A stretch of DNA of 64,000 nt from assembly GCF_038019025.1 (NCBI RefSeq), contig NZ_CP150496.1:275501-339500 (forward strand), given 5' to 3'. A program made the translations under genes and the position numbers. This document shows positions 17,241 to 26,554 of the stretch, in pieces. The stretch comes from Polaribacter marinaquae (GTDB taxonomy: Bacteria; Bacteroidota; Bacteroidia; Flavobacteriales; Flavobacteriaceae). Numbering within the stretch: the stretch's first letter is position 1; each line of letters begins with the position of its first letter. The notes below the pieces were generated by a model. The model made no database searches, was not told the DNA's origin, and saw only the letters and a list, made by a program, of their open reading frames with translations.

Positions 17241-18563
17241 TTAAAGATTTGTAAAATTTAATCTCACAGAACCATCTTCGTCTATTTCAGTTAAGACTAC
17301 TTTATGAAGTGTATTTACCAATGCAGGATTCCATGGAGTTTTTACTTTTACGTAATTTTCTGTAAAACCATGTATATATCCTTCTTTATTTTCACTTTCG
17401 AACAAAACAGTTAAAGTATTACCTAATTGACTTTCGTAAAAAGCTCTACGTTTTTTTGCAGATAAACCTCTAAGCATTTTACTTCTTTTTGCTCTTACTT
17501 TTTTAGGAACTACGCCTTCAAATTCAACAGCTTCTGTATTAGGTCTTTCAGAATAGGTAAAAACATGTAAGTACGAAATATCCATTTCGTTTAAATAATT
17601 ATATGTTTCTAAAAATAATTCGTCTGTTTCACCAGGAAAACCAACAATAACATCAACACCAATACAAGCATTTGGCATAACTTCTTTAATACGAGTAACC
17701 CTATTTGTATAAGTATTTGTTAAGTATCTACGTTTCATTTTATTTAATAAAACATCGCTACCAGATTGTAAAGGAATATGAAAATGAGGTACAAAAGAAG
17801 AAGATTTAGAAACAAAGTCTATAGTTTCATCTTTTAATAGATTTGGTTCTATAGATGAGATTCTTAAACGATGAATTCCATCTACTTTATCTAGTTCTTT
17901 AACAAGTTCTAAAAAGGTATGTTCGTGTTTTTTATTACCAAACTCACCTTTACCATAATCACCAATATTTACCCCAGTTAATACAATTTCTTTAATACCT
18001 TTAGAAGAAATTTCTTTGGCGTTAGAAATTACGTTTTCTAAAGTATCACTTCTAGAGATTCCTCTAGCTAGAGGTATTGTACAATATGTACACTTATAAT
18101 CGCAACCATCTTGAACTTTTAAAAATGCTCTTGTTCTGTCTCCAATAGAATAAGAACCAACATAAAAATCGGCATCAGAAATTTCACAAGAATGTACTTC
18201 ACCAACATTGTTTTTAGTTAAATCATTTATGTAAGAAGTAACATTAAATTTTTCTGTTGCACCAAGAACTAAATCTACACCATCTACTGCAGCTAATTCT
18301 TCTGGTTTAAGTTGCGCGTAACAACCAACAGCTATTAAAAATGCATCATCATTTTTCTTTAAAGCATTTTTTACAATAGATTTAAAACGTTTATCTGCAT
18401 TGTCTGTAACAGAGCATGTATTTATTACATATACATCTGCTTTCTCTTCAAACTCTACACGTTTAAAACCTTCATTAACAAAATTTCTAGCAATAGTAGA
18501 TGTTTCAGAGAAGTTAAGTTTACAACCTAAAGTATAAAAAGCTACCTTTTTTTCTGCGACCAT
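17241..18563 (-). CDS. mtaB: tRNA ms2t6A37 methylthiotransferase
   Basis: A radical-SAM enzyme that adds a methylthio group to t6A37 of tRNAs. The N-terminal MTTase domain carries the first-cluster cysteines in TLGCKLNFSE (C14), NTCSVTDNADKR (about C50) and VGCYAQLKP (about C84). The radical-SAM CxxxCxxC is in GCDYKCTYCTIPLARG (about 152). A TRAM domain closes the protein. The TLGCKxN motif and SVTDxADxK pattern favour MtaB over MiaB or RimO. A TACTTTTG box at 18584-18591 lies 20 bp before the ATG. Confidence 0.94.
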   Translation of the reverse strand: MVAEKKVAFYTLGCKLNFSETSTIARNFVNEGFKRVEFEEKADVYVINTCSVTDNADKRFKSIVKNALKKNDDAFLIAVGCYAQLKPEELAAVDGVDLVLGATEKFNVTSYINDLTKNNVGEVHSCEISDADFYVGSYSIGDRTRAFLKVQDGCDYKCTYCTIPLARGISRSDTLENVISNAKEISSKGIKEIVLTGVNIGDYGKGEFGNKKHEHTFLELVKELDKVDGIHRLRISSIEPNLLKDETIDFVSKSSSFVPHFHIPLQSGSDVLLNKMKRRYLTNTYTNRVTRIKEVMPNACIGVDVIVGFPGETDELFLETYNYLNEMDISYLHVFTYSERPNTEAVEFEGVVPKKVRAKRSKMLRGLSAKKRRAFYESQLGNTLTVLFESENKEGYIHGFTENYVKVKTPWNPALVNTLHKVVLTEIDEDGSVRLNFTNL

Positions 18564-18583
18564 TTTTATGATTTTTGCAAATG

Positions 18584-18591
18584 CAAAAGTA
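18584..18591 (-). promoter_or_regulatory. -7 box of mtaB promoter
   Basis: TACTTTTG on the minus strand, a full TAnnTTTG match ending 20 bp before the mtaB ATG; no clear -33 TTG. Confidence 0.45.
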
Positions 18592-18728
18592 CGATTTTAT
18601 TGATGATTTTTAAAATGGATCGATTACATATTAATAAATGGTTAAATAGTAAAATTATAAACTATTCATTAACTTGATATTACATTTTATTTTTTAACTT
18701 AATTAATCGTTTTTTAATCTCTAAATTA

Positions 18729-18736
18729 TATTTTTG
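18729..18736 (+). promoter_or_regulatory. -7 box of ABM-protein gene
   Basis: TATTTTTG, TAnnTTTG match, ending 20 bp before the ATG at 18757. Confidence 0.4.
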
Positions 18737-18756
18737 GAGTTTAAAAATATGTTATA

Positions 18757-19074
18757 ATGATAATTGATAATTTGAAAACACCATATTATGCTGTAGTTTT
18801 TTCAACAATTTTAACCGATAATATAAAAGGTTATGAAGAAATGGCTGATAAAATGGAGCTGTTGGCAAAAAAACAACCTGGTTATTTAGGTATCGAATCT
18901 GCTAGAAAAAGTATTGGTATTACTATTTCTTATTGGAGTTCTTTAGAGGCTATAATTGCTTGGAAAAACAATGTAGAACATACAGAAGCTAGAGAATTAG
19001 GGAGAAAAAAATGGTACAAGAAATATCGTTTACGTATTTGTAAAGTAGAAAGAGAATATGGTTTTGAGAGCTAA
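18757..19074 (+). CDS. Antibiotic biosynthesis monooxygenase (ABM) family protein
   Basis: A 105-aa ferredoxin-like ABM-fold protein. The pattern of YYAVVFSTI strand, GYEEMADKMELLAKKQPGYLG helix, YWSSLEAIIAWKNNVEH and a C-terminal strand is characteristic. Members include quinol monooxygenases and haem-degrading enzymes, but this subgroup (with SYWxSLEAIxAWK) is mostly uncharacterised. The 3' end overlaps the convergent flavoprotein gene by 4 bp. Confidence 0.88.
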   Translation: MIIDNLKTPYYAVVFSTILTDNIKGYEEMADKMELLAKKQPGYLGIESARKSIGITISYWSSLEAIIAWKNNVEHTEARELGRKKWYKKYRLRICKVEREYGFES

Positions 19075-20231
19075 TAACTTTTTCTTTTGATAATTTTTGT
19101 TGCTTTTGTTTGAATTCTATTTTTTAGTAAATAAGTTATTGAACCAAACAAAAATTTAAATTCTGTAGCTTTAAGCATTAAACGGCTAAACTTTAATAAC
19201 CTACCAAATTCACTTTTTAAGTTTTTAGAGTAAGTTGATAAAAAATCTTCACTATAGTCATTGTTTTTTAGACTAGCCTCAATAGATTTTGCACAAATGA
19301 TACCAGACATCATTCCTGTACCTACACCTTCTTTGTAAAAAGGATTTGTTAAGCCAGCAGCATCACCAACCAACATAAATCTATTTCCGTATACTTTATT
19401 TTTACCAAAATTATAAGGAATACTCCATCCTCGCCAAGAATCAATTTTAATAGCATTTGTAAATTTATACGCTACTTTAGGATGGTTTTTAATTATTGAT
19501 TCTACTTGCTCGATTAAATTAATATTATGTTTTAATATCAATTTTGCATTTCCGCCTAAACTTATATTTACAGATCCATCAGAAAGAGGAAAAATATAGA
19601 AAAATAATGGAATTTTTTTATAGATGATCCTTATTTCAGCTTCGTTAGTTTTAGATAAGTTGGTTACGTTTTTAAAATAACCGTTTACAAATGTAGATGT
19701 TAAGTTTTTTTGAAGTTTATTTCCGGCTAGTTTTCTACTTACAATAGAGTTAACACCATCTGCACCAATAACAATTTTACTTAAAACTTCTTTACCGTCT
19801 TTTAGCTTGATGAGCACACCGTCTTTAAGTTCAGTTATATTTTTAACTCCATTACCAAAATCAAAAGAAGCATACTTATCAGAAATATTCTTAACTAAAA
19901 AGTCATCAAAATCGAATCTTTTAGCATAAGTTATTACCATGTTCCGATCTTTACTTTCTTTAAAGTTGATATCTACATTATTATTTACATGTAGTTTAAT
20001 ATTTTTACTATGTATAAATTTAGGGTGATTTAAAAATTTATCAAACAAACCTTCATCTATTAAGCGTAAAGCTTTGTAAGCATATAAAATCAATCCATCG
20101 CCACAAGTTTTATTTCTAGGAAAAGTAGATTTATCTATGATATAATGTGGTATTTTCATCTTTGATAAAGTCAAAGATGTGCTTGCACCCGATGGGCCAG
20201 CACCAATAATACAGACATCAGTTTTTATCAT
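19071..20231 (-). CDS. FAD-dependent geranylgeranyl-reductase-family oxidoreductase
   Basis: A 386-aa flavoprotein. The N-terminal Rossmann motif is VCIIGAGPSGAST (residues 6-18), the second FAD motif is VGDAAGLTNPF near 283, and the KTCGDGL loop near 42-48 is typical of the geranylgeranyl reductase group. The family reduces isoprenoid chains or hydroxylates aromatic compounds; the substrate here is unknown. No membrane segment is obvious apart from an amphipathic C-terminus. Confidence 0.85.
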   Translation of the reverse strand: MIKTDVCIIGAGPSGASTSLTLSKMKIPHYIIDKSTFPRNKTCGDGLILYAYKALRLIDEGLFDKFLNHPKFIHSKNIKLHVNNNVDINFKESKDRNMVITYAKRFDFDDFLVKNISDKYASFDFGNGVKNITELKDGVLIKLKDGKEVLSKIVIGADGVNSIVSRKLAGNKLQKNLTSTFVNGYFKNVTNLSKTNEAEIRIIYKKIPLFFYIFPLSDGSVNISLGGNAKLILKHNINLIEQVESIIKNHPKVAYKFTNAIKIDSWRGWSIPYNFGKNKVYGNRFMLVGDAAGLTNPFYKEGVGTGMMSGIICAKSIEASLKNNDYSEDFLSTYSKNLKSEFGRLLKFSRLMLKATEFKFLFGSITYLLKNRIQTKATKIIKRKSY

Positions 20232-20273
20232 AGCTATTGGGTGAATCTCTTTTGTTAATTTTAGCTAATTTAC

Positions 20274-21290
20274 TTAATCTTTCCAATTAATTTTTGATAG
20301 AATAGGGAAGTGGTCTGAGTTTTTGTTTTCTAAAGTTAAAAATTGATTAACTATAGCATCTTTATCGGTTAAAATAAAATCTATTCTTAACGGAAACCAA
20401 TAAGAAAAAGACTTACCAAAACCTTTACCAGCTTCTATAAAAGCATCTTTTTTGTTATCTGATATTTGATGATATAACCAAGAGTAAGAAGTATTGTTAA
20501 AATCTCCGCTTATAATTTTTTTACCAGTCCATAATTTCTCATGCGCTAAAAAAATATTGGTTTGTTCTGCTTGTTTTTTAAATGAATTTGAAACTCGTTT
20601 TATTAATTTTTCTGAATTTTCTTCACCAAAATTTTCTTCGTTAGGCTTTATTCTTAGAGATTCGAAATGAACGTTATAAATTCTTATGGTGTCTTTATTC
20701 TTAAGTATATCTGCAAAAATTATATTATTTCCTTTACTATCTAAATCTAGCGAACCTGAATTTACAATTTTATATTTAGAATAAATTGCCAATCCATATT
20801 GACTCTTTTTTGACCTAAGTTTGATGTATTTATAGGGAAAAGATAATTTATTTTTCTTTGATTTATAATATTCTTGAATAACTAAAATGTCTGGATTTTT
20901 ATCAGAAATAAAATCAAAACCATTAGAAAAGTTGCTACTGTCTTTTGATTTTGTAAATAAATCGAAAGCTTTTACGTTATAACTCATCACTTTTAAATCG
21001 GAATTTAAAGATGAATTATTACTTGAAATTTTGTAAAAAGGAGGTGTGAAAAGCCATCCAACAATTAAAACTATTATTGATATTAAAAACTGACGTTTAA
21101 GTTTTAACAACCAATAAATAACAAAGAAAAGATTGATAATCAGTAAAAAGGGTACAAATAAACTTAAAATAGCAAACACCGGAACAACACTTGGCGATAT
21201 AAATGGCAACAAGTAAGAAAGTAACAGTAGTGTTGCAGCAAGAGAGTTCAATAAATAAAGAACTTTGTCTATAAAAGATAAGTTTTTCAT
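20274..21290 (-). CDS. Membrane-anchored endonuclease/exonuclease/phosphatase family protein
   Basis: 338 aa: two or three hydrophobic helices in the first 85 residues, then an EEP domain facing the periplasm or cytoplasm. Active-site residues are visible: Asn in MSYNVKAFD, Glu in LVIQEYY, His in YNVHFESLR, Asp/Asn in SGDFNNTSYSW and the terminal SDHFPI. The fold cuts nucleic acids or phosphoesters; which one is unknown. Its start is 2 bp from the stop of the upstream rhomboid gene, so it is the end of a mutL-rhomboid-rhomboid-EEP run. Confidence 0.88.
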   Translation of the reverse strand: MKNLSFIDKVLYLLNSLAATLLLLSYLLPFISPSVVPVFAILSLFVPFLLIINLFFVIYWLLKLKRQFLISIIVLIVGWLFTPPFYKISSNNSSLNSDLKVMSYNVKAFDLFTKSKDSSNFSNGFDFISDKNPDILVIQEYYKSKKNKLSFPYKYIKLRSKKSQYGLAIYSKYKIVNSGSLDLDSKGNNIIFADILKNKDTIRIYNVHFESLRIKPNEENFGEENSEKLIKRVSNSFKKQAEQTNIFLAHEKLWTGKKIISGDFNNTSYSWLYHQISDNKKDAFIEAGKGFGKSFSYWFPLRIDFILTDKDAIVNQFLTLENKNSDHFPILSKINWKD

Positions 21291-21291
21291 A

Positions 21292-22146
21292 TTATTTTTT
21301 CCCTTGTTTAAATAAAAACTCTTTTTCTTGTTTCGTTAACGTGTCGTAACCAGATTTACTAATTTTATCTAAAATTTGATCAACTTGTTCTTGGTTAAGA
21401 CTATTGGTTTTTGGCTTCGTTTTTTTAGCTCTCTTAGAATTATAAACAGTTTTTAATTTCTTTTCTTTCTTTTTAAATAGCGAAGAAAATATTTCAGAAA
21501 AGTTGATTTTTTTATTACTTGCTTGTCTCACATACAAAAAGCCCAATAAACTACCACCTAAATGAGAAAAACTACCACCCGCATTAGCACCAATTAACCC
21601 GATAAAGTCAAAAGCTAACCAAATTACTGCTAAGTGCCATAATTTTAAAAAGCCTAACAAAGGTATTTTTATTTGATAATTTGGCATGTAGGTAACAATA
21701 CCTATAAATATTGCTGATACTCCGGCAGATGCACCAACCAATCTAGAAGATTCACCATCAAATAAAGGAAAATAATTTTGACTTAACATAAAAAATAATC
21801 CGCCAAATAAGGTTCCTAAAATATAAAATGTTAGCGCTTGTTTTTGAGTAAAATATTGAATAAAAAGATTGCCTATAAAATATAGCGTTATCATATTAAA
21901 CAACAGGTGAATAAAATCTGCGTGCAAGAATCCGTACGAAATAATAGACCAAGGTCTTGATATAAAGATGTTTAATTTATCGTCTAAAGAAAACCACTCG
22001 AAAACAAAATTCTGATTACTTTTATATAAACCAGAAAAGACCTTAAGAATAAGTGTTACTAAAAAAACACCTACATTTATATAGATTAGTTTTTCTATAA
22101 TATTACCAGATTTATACTTGTATTTTAAATTGTCTATAAAACTCAT
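21292..22146 (-). CDS. Rhomboid-family intramembrane serine protease (second copy)
   Basis: 284 aa with six hydrophobic helices and a basic C-terminal tail (about 215-284, KKKEKKLKTVY, then KTKPKT). The catalytic Ser is in GASAGVSAIF and the catalytic His in SHLGGSLLGFL, giving the Ser-His dyad of rhomboids. It overlaps the neighbouring rhomboid gene by 1 bp. Such tandem rhomboids sit together in many flavobacteria (recalled, not checked). Substrates are unknown. Confidence 0.92.
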   Translation of the reverse strand: MSFIDNLKYKYKSGNIIEKLIYINVGVFLVTLILKVFSGLYKSNQNFVFEWFSLDDKLNIFISRPWSIISYGFLHADFIHLLFNMITLYFIGNLFIQYFTQKQALTFYILGTLFGGLFFMLSQNYFPLFDGESSRLVGASAGVSAIFIGIVTYMPNYQIKIPLLGFLKLWHLAVIWLAFDFIGLIGANAGGSFSHLGGSLLGFLYVRQASNKKINFSEIFSSLFKKKEKKLKTVYNSKRAKKTKPKTNSLNQEQVDQILDKISKSGYDTLTKQEKEFLFKQGKK

Positions 22147-22877
22147 TATGAAATTTTAAATTGATTTTTTTTCCAATAGTAAGCAATTATAAAACCTATT
22201 AAAGCACCACCAATGTGTGCAAAATGAGCAACACTACCAACAGAATAGTTGGTCATTCCGAAAAATAAATCTCCTAAAATCATTAACGGAATAAAGTATT
22301 TAGCAGCAATTGGAACCGGAAAGAATAATAAGGCCAATTTTGCATCTTTAAAATACAATCCAAAAGCAACTAAAACACCGTAAACAGCACCAGAAGCACC
22401 AACTGCAGGCATGTGGTATAAAGAATAAATTTTATCAAACTGAGCTTGTGTTATCGCTGCGTTTACATTAAAACCAGCAGTAGAACCTTTTTCTAAAATA
22501 GAAATTACATCTGCATTATTTAAACCAGCATTTATAAATAAATCATAAATTCCGTTAAATTGATAATAGTTTACAAGAGTATAAATTAAACCAGCGCCTA
22601 AACCAGCAGAAAAATAAAAGAATAAAAATTTCTTTTTGCCCCACATTTGCTCTAACGGTGTACCAAAAGCCCACAAACCGTACATATTAAATAAAATATG
22701 CGGAAAGCTTGCATGCATAAACATATGAGTTAAATATTGCCAAAATCCGAAATGACTATTTTTTGGGAAGTGCAATGCTAAAACATTAGTAAGATCTAAT
22801 TTTAAAAACTGAGGAGCTATAAATAAAATAACATTTATTATAATTAGATGTTTAATTCCGTCTGTAATTTTATTCAT
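22146..22877 (-). CDS. Rhomboid-family intramembrane serine protease (first copy)
   Basis: 243 aa, six membrane segments. The catalytic motif GASGAVYGVLVAFG and the His in AHFAHIGGALIGF complete the dyad; HMFMHASFPHILFNM supplies the conserved HxxxxHxxxN of loop 2. A long loop or extension (about residues 100-150, GLNNADVISILEKGS) between the third and fourth helices is unusual compared with the second copy. It starts 3 bp after the mutL stop. Confidence 0.92.
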   Translation of the reverse strand: MNKITDGIKHLIIINVILFIAPQFLKLDLTNVLALHFPKNSHFGFWQYLTHMFMHASFPHILFNMYGLWAFGTPLEQMWGKKKFLFFYFSAGLGAGLIYTLVNYYQFNGIYDLFINAGLNNADVISILEKGSTAGFNVNAAITQAQFDKIYSLYHMPAVGASGAVYGVLVAFGLYFKDAKLALLFFPVPIAAKYFIPLMILGDLFFGMTNYSVGSVAHFAHIGGALIGFIIAYYWKKNQFKIS

Positions 22878-22879
22878 AA

Positions 22880-24694
22880 TTAACTATTAAATAAATTATC
22901 TATTTGGTTTAAAGTTAGTGTTTTAAAAGTAGCTTTTCCAAACGGAGAAATAGTAGGTTCTTTACAAGAAAATAAGTTGTTTACAAGACTTTCTTGTTCT
23001 TTTTCTGAAAGAAGAGTACCTGTTTTTATAGATAGAGTTTTGGCAAAAGATTTTGCCATTACATCAAAATGACTAAAACTAGCATCTGGTACTTCTAAAT
23101 TCATATCATTTAACAATTCTTCTAAAATAATTGTTATTTTACTTTCTGTTACCGAAACCGGTATACCTTTAATTGTAACACTATCTTTTGTAAATTCATC
23201 AAAAGAAAAACCAGCATTTTCTAATTCTGATTTTATAGTATATATCATTTCTATTTCTGCTGATGAAAATGAAATTTTAACAGGAAATAGCAATTGCTGA
23301 CTGTTTGCTTCTTTAACGGTAATACTTTCTAAAAATTGTTCGTATAACACTCTTTGATGTGCTAACGATTGATTGATTAAAACAACACCAGATTTAATCA
23401 AACTCATTACATATTTACGCTGTATTTGAAAAGTCTTTTGAGTCTTTTCTTCTTCAACTTGTTCAAATAAGCTTTCTGTTTTATTAGTTTCTGTGCTCTC
23501 TATGTTAGTATATAAAGATTCCCAACTTTCTGTTTGTTTTTCTCTTTTGTAATTAAAGTTTGGTTGTGTATTTTGTTCTTCTTTAAAAGGATTAAAATCT
23601 GGATTAACCGATATAGTTGGTACTGCAGCGGTTTTAGTGCTAGATTTAAAATTGTAAGGTGTATCTAAATTTGCATCTCTATTAAAATCTAAAACAGGTG
23701 CTACATTGTATTGGCCTAAACTATGTTTAACAGTTGCTCTTAGCATAGCATAAAGCGCCTTCTCATTATCAAACTTAATTTCTGTCTTAGTAGGATGAAT
23801 GTTAATATCTATTGTATTTGCAGGAACTTGTAAATACAAAAAATAGGAGGGATGCGAACCTTGTTCTAATAAACCGTCAAAAGCACTAACTACTGCATGA
23901 TTTAAATAAGAACTTTTAATAAATCTGTTATTTACAAAAAAGAATTGTTCGCCCCTTTTTCTTTTAGAAAATTCTGGCTTTGCTACAAAACCTTCAATAG
24001 CAACAATATCTGTTTTTTCATCTATCGGAACTAATTTTTCATTCATTTTAGTACCAAAAACAGCTACTATTCTTTGTCGTAAATTTCCGCTTTTAAGATG
24101 ATACACCTCATTGTTATTATGATGTAACAAAAAAGAAATGCTAGAATGTGCCAAAGCAACTCGTTGAAACTCGTCTATAATATGACGTGTTTCTACAGTA
24201 TCAGATTTTAAAAAATTTCTTCTAGCAGGAATATTATAAAATAGATTTTTAACAGCTAAACTTGTTCCTTCACCGGTAGAAATAAAATCTTGAGAAATTA
24301 TTTTACTTCCTTCTATTTTAATACAAGTACCTAATTCTTCTCCTTTAGGTTTTGTTTTTAATTCTACATGAGCAATAGCAGCAATAGAAGCCAAAGCTTC
24401 ACCTCTAAAACCTTTGGTATTTAAATTAAATAAATCTTCTGCTTTCTGAATTTTTGAAGTTGCATGACGCTCAAAACTCATTCTTGCATCGGTAGTACTC
24501 ATGCCTTTACCGTCATCAATTACTTGTATTAAAGTTTTTCCTGCATCTTTAATTAGTAATTTAATATTTGTTGCACCAGCGTCTATTGCATTTTCTAGTA
24601 ATTCTTTAACTACAGATGCAGGACGTTGTACCACTTCTCCTGCAGCAATTTGATTTGCTACATGATCTGGTAAAAGTTGAATAATATCAGACAT
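22880..24694 (-). CDS. mutL: DNA mismatch repair protein MutL, endonuclease motif degenerate
   Basis: 604 aa. The GHKL ATPase half is intact: AAGEVVQRPASVVKELLENA with the general-base Glu, VIDDGKGM, TKGFRGEALASI, and the FFFVNNRFIKSS part of the transducer domain. A disordered linker follows (about 340-420). In the C-terminal dimerisation domain, the metal-binding motif normally DQHAxxExxxxE reads NQSLAHQRVLYE, and the usual CPHGRP reads SPFGKA. So the nicking site looks lost or diverged. The gene overlaps the upstream small membrane protein gene by 1 bp. Confidence 0.95.
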   Translation of the reverse strand: MSDIIQLLPDHVANQIAAGEVVQRPASVVKELLENAIDAGATNIKLLIKDAGKTLIQVIDDGKGMSTTDARMSFERHATSKIQKAEDLFNLNTKGFRGEALASIAAIAHVELKTKPKGEELGTCIKIEGSKIISQDFISTGEGTSLAVKNLFYNIPARRNFLKSDTVETRHIIDEFQRVALAHSSISFLLHHNNNEVYHLKSGNLRQRIVAVFGTKMNEKLVPIDEKTDIVAIEGFVAKPEFSKRKRGEQFFFVNNRFIKSSYLNHAVVSAFDGLLEQGSHPSYFLYLQVPANTIDINIHPTKTEIKFDNEKALYAMLRATVKHSLGQYNVAPVLDFNRDANLDTPYNFKSSTKTAAVPTISVNPDFNPFKEEQNTQPNFNYKREKQTESWESLYTNIESTETNKTESLFEQVEEEKTQKTFQIQRKYVMSLIKSGVVLINQSLAHQRVLYEQFLESITVKEANSQQLLFPVKISFSSAEIEMIYTIKSELENAGFSFDEFTKDSVTIKGIPVSVTESKITIILEELLNDMNLEVPDASFSHFDVMAKSFAKTLSIKTGTLLSEKEQESLVNNLFSCKEPTISPFGKATFKTLTLNQIDNLFNS

Positions 24695-24969
24695 TAATTA
24701 TTTATAAATATAGATAAGTCGAAGTCTATTATGTAAAGAAAGATTAAAACTAAAATAGAAATTATAATAATTAAAGTTCTATTTGTTTTCTTATCAGAAT
24801 TTTTTAAATCTCCAATAGCATCATGAAACTTACCTTTAAGATTTTTATTTTTTCCGGCAGTTGTTCTAAACTGATCTAATTTGTGCTCTATTTTAAAAGG
24901 GTTTCCTTCTCCTTTATAATAGCGAGGTTGATAATCAAATTTTTTATTTGTTCTTTTTAGAAATCCCAT
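24694..24969 (-). CDS. Small single-pass membrane protein between ribH and mutL
   Basis: 91 aa from the ATG at 24969 (an upstream in-frame start at 25011 is less likely because homologues I recall begin at the FLKRTNKKF part). Basic N-terminal half with KKFDYQPRYYKGEGNPF, a middle helix, and one C-terminal transmembrane segment (about 67-85, LIIIISILVLIFLYII). Databases sometimes label this family as riboflavin synthase subunit beta because of its position next to ribH, which the sequence does not support. Function unknown; conserved linkage to mutL. Confidence 0.8.
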   Translation of the reverse strand: MGFLKRTNKKFDYQPRYYKGEGNPFKIEHKLDQFRTTAGKNKNLKGKFHDAIGDLKNSDKKTNRTLIIIISILVLIFLYIIDFDLSIFINN

Positions 24970-25089
24970 AATTTTAGTAATAATTGATGAATAGATTTTA
25001 GAGTAAATCAATTTTCATACCAATTGAAAATGGATTCCAAATTTAATTAAATTAAAGGAAACTTACTAAAAATGATGTTAAAACAATTC

Positions 25090-25596
25090 TTAAAAACCTA
25101 TGCTTTCGCTTTTTTTGTCTATATTTTTTATAGCAGCCATTTTTATTGCAGCAACAGCACATTCTATACCTTTATTACCTAGTTTACCACCAGATCTATC
25201 GATAGATTGTTGCTTTGTATTGTCTGTTAATACACAAAAAATTACAGGCACATCGTATTTAATGTTTAAGTCTACAATACCTTGTGTAACACCTTCACAT
25301 ACAAAATCGAAGTGTTTTGTTTCGCCTTGTATAACATTACCAATTGCAATAATTGCATCTACTTGTTCAGATTCAATCATTTTTTTACAACCGTAAACCA
25401 ATTCGAAACTTCCTGGAACATCCCAAGAAATTATATTTTCTTTAGAAGTACCACAGTCTAAAAAAGTTTCTATTGCACCTTGTTGTAGGTTTTTTGTGAT
25501 TTCTGGATTCCATTCAGAAACAACAATCCCAAATCGAAAAGATTTCGCATTTGGGATTGTAGCTTTATCGTAATAAGATAAGTTTGTTGTTGCCAT
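25090..25596 (-). CDS. ribH: 6,7-dimethyl-8-ribityllumazine synthase
   Basis: Condenses 5-amino-6-ribitylamino-uracil with dihydroxybutanone phosphate in riboflavin synthesis. At 168 aa with the substrate-binding motifs VVSEWNPEIT, VPGSFELVYGCK and GNVIQGETKHFDFVC containing the catalytic His, and VIFCVLTDNTKQQ in the C-terminal half, it is a standard lumazine synthase. The stop is 120 bp upstream of the membrane protein at 24969, a gap without obvious terminator. Confidence 0.96.
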   Translation of the reverse strand: MATTNLSYYDKATIPNAKSFRFGIVVSEWNPEITKNLQQGAIETFLDCGTSKENIISWDVPGSFELVYGCKKMIESEQVDAIIAIGNVIQGETKHFDFVCEGVTQGIVDLNIKYDVPVIFCVLTDNTKQQSIDRSGGKLGNKGIECAVAAIKMAAIKNIDKKSESIGF

Positions 25597-25672
25597 TTAA
25601 GTCAGTATTCAGTTTAAGTATGCAGTATTTATAAAACTACTTACTGCAAATTGTTACTGTTATTACTTCGAA

Positions 25673-26440
25673 CTATTGTTCAGAGTATTTTGCAGCATTA
25701 ATAAATTTATCAACATTAAGACCTTGATCTGATGTTGGATAATTGTCTTTTATTTTTGTAAATAAAGAAGTTGCTTTATCAAACTCTTTTAATTCCATAG
25801 CAGTTATACCTGCTTTATATAAAAATAAAGGAGTTGTAAATTCGTTGTCTTTTTTATTTGCTGCTTTTTCGTAGTATTCTAAAGCTTGTTCTGGTTGGTT
25901 AATATCTGCAAAAGCATCACCAACTGCACCTAGAGTAATAGGACCTAACATTTCATCATCAGAATCAAATTTTTCTAAATGATTTATTGCTTTATCATAC
26001 TGCTTCATTTCTAAATAAGAAACACCTGCATAGTAATTAGCTAAATTTCCAGCGTTTGTTCCGCTATAATTATCAGCGATGTCTAAGAAACCATATTTAC
26101 CATCTGCACCTTCTAAACCTAAATTTAATAAAGAATCGATACCAGAACCAGCTGTAGAAGCCATGTCGTAGTATTTTCTAGGAAAAGCCAATTCGTTAGA
26201 AGCTTCTAATTCGTTTGGTTCAGAAATGTAATTATTATAACCTAGGTAAGCTAAAAATAAAACAACTACTGCAATTAAAGAGTAAAATAACGGCTTGCTA
26301 TTTTTTTTTATCCATTGTTCAGATTTAGAAGCAGTTTCGTCTAAAGTGTTTAAAACTCCAGCTGTTTCAAATTCAGAATCATCAAATTGTTGTTGCTCTT
26401 TTTTACCTTCTGGTTTATATTTTTTCTTGTATGTAGCCAT
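25673..26440 (-). CDS. TPR-repeat protein with single membrane anchor
   Basis: 255 aa. The N-terminal 45 residues are charged (KKKYKPEGKKEQQQF), followed by one hydrophobic helix (about 50-67) and a periplasmic part with tetratricopeptide repeats (about 115-250: AGVSYLEMKQYDKAINHLEKF, PEQALEYYEKAA, AGITAMELKEFDKA). The design resembles YfgM, a periplasmic chaperone linked to the Sec translocon, but the link is by architecture only. A TATTTTTG box on the minus strand at 26464-26471 lies 23 bp before the ATG and could be its promoter. Confidence 0.87.
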   Translation of the reverse strand: MATYKKKYKPEGKKEQQQFDDSEFETAGVLNTLDETASKSEQWIKKNSKPLFYSLIAVVVLFLAYLGYNNYISEPNELEASNELAFPRKYYDMASTAGSGIDSLLNLGLEGADGKYGFLDIADNYSGTNAGNLANYYAGVSYLEMKQYDKAINHLEKFDSDDEMLGPITLGAVGDAFADINQPEQALEYYEKAANKKDNEFTTPLFLYKAGITAMELKEFDKATSLFTKIKDNYPTSDQGLNVDKFINAAKYSEQ

Positions 26441-26554
26441 GCTTAGTTTAAAATTAGTGGCGACAAAAATAGTTTTTTTAATTGGATTTTAAAAGCACAT
26501 ATTTCGCAAAATTTTCAATAATTTGCAATTCTTTTTAAAGAACAAAACTTATTC

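Noticed and set aside
25600..25660. Direct repeat (AGTATTCAGT / AGTATGCAGT) upstream of ribH
   Set aside because: Copies are imperfect, AT-rich and of differing spacing; no FMN riboswitch-like structure was recognisable.
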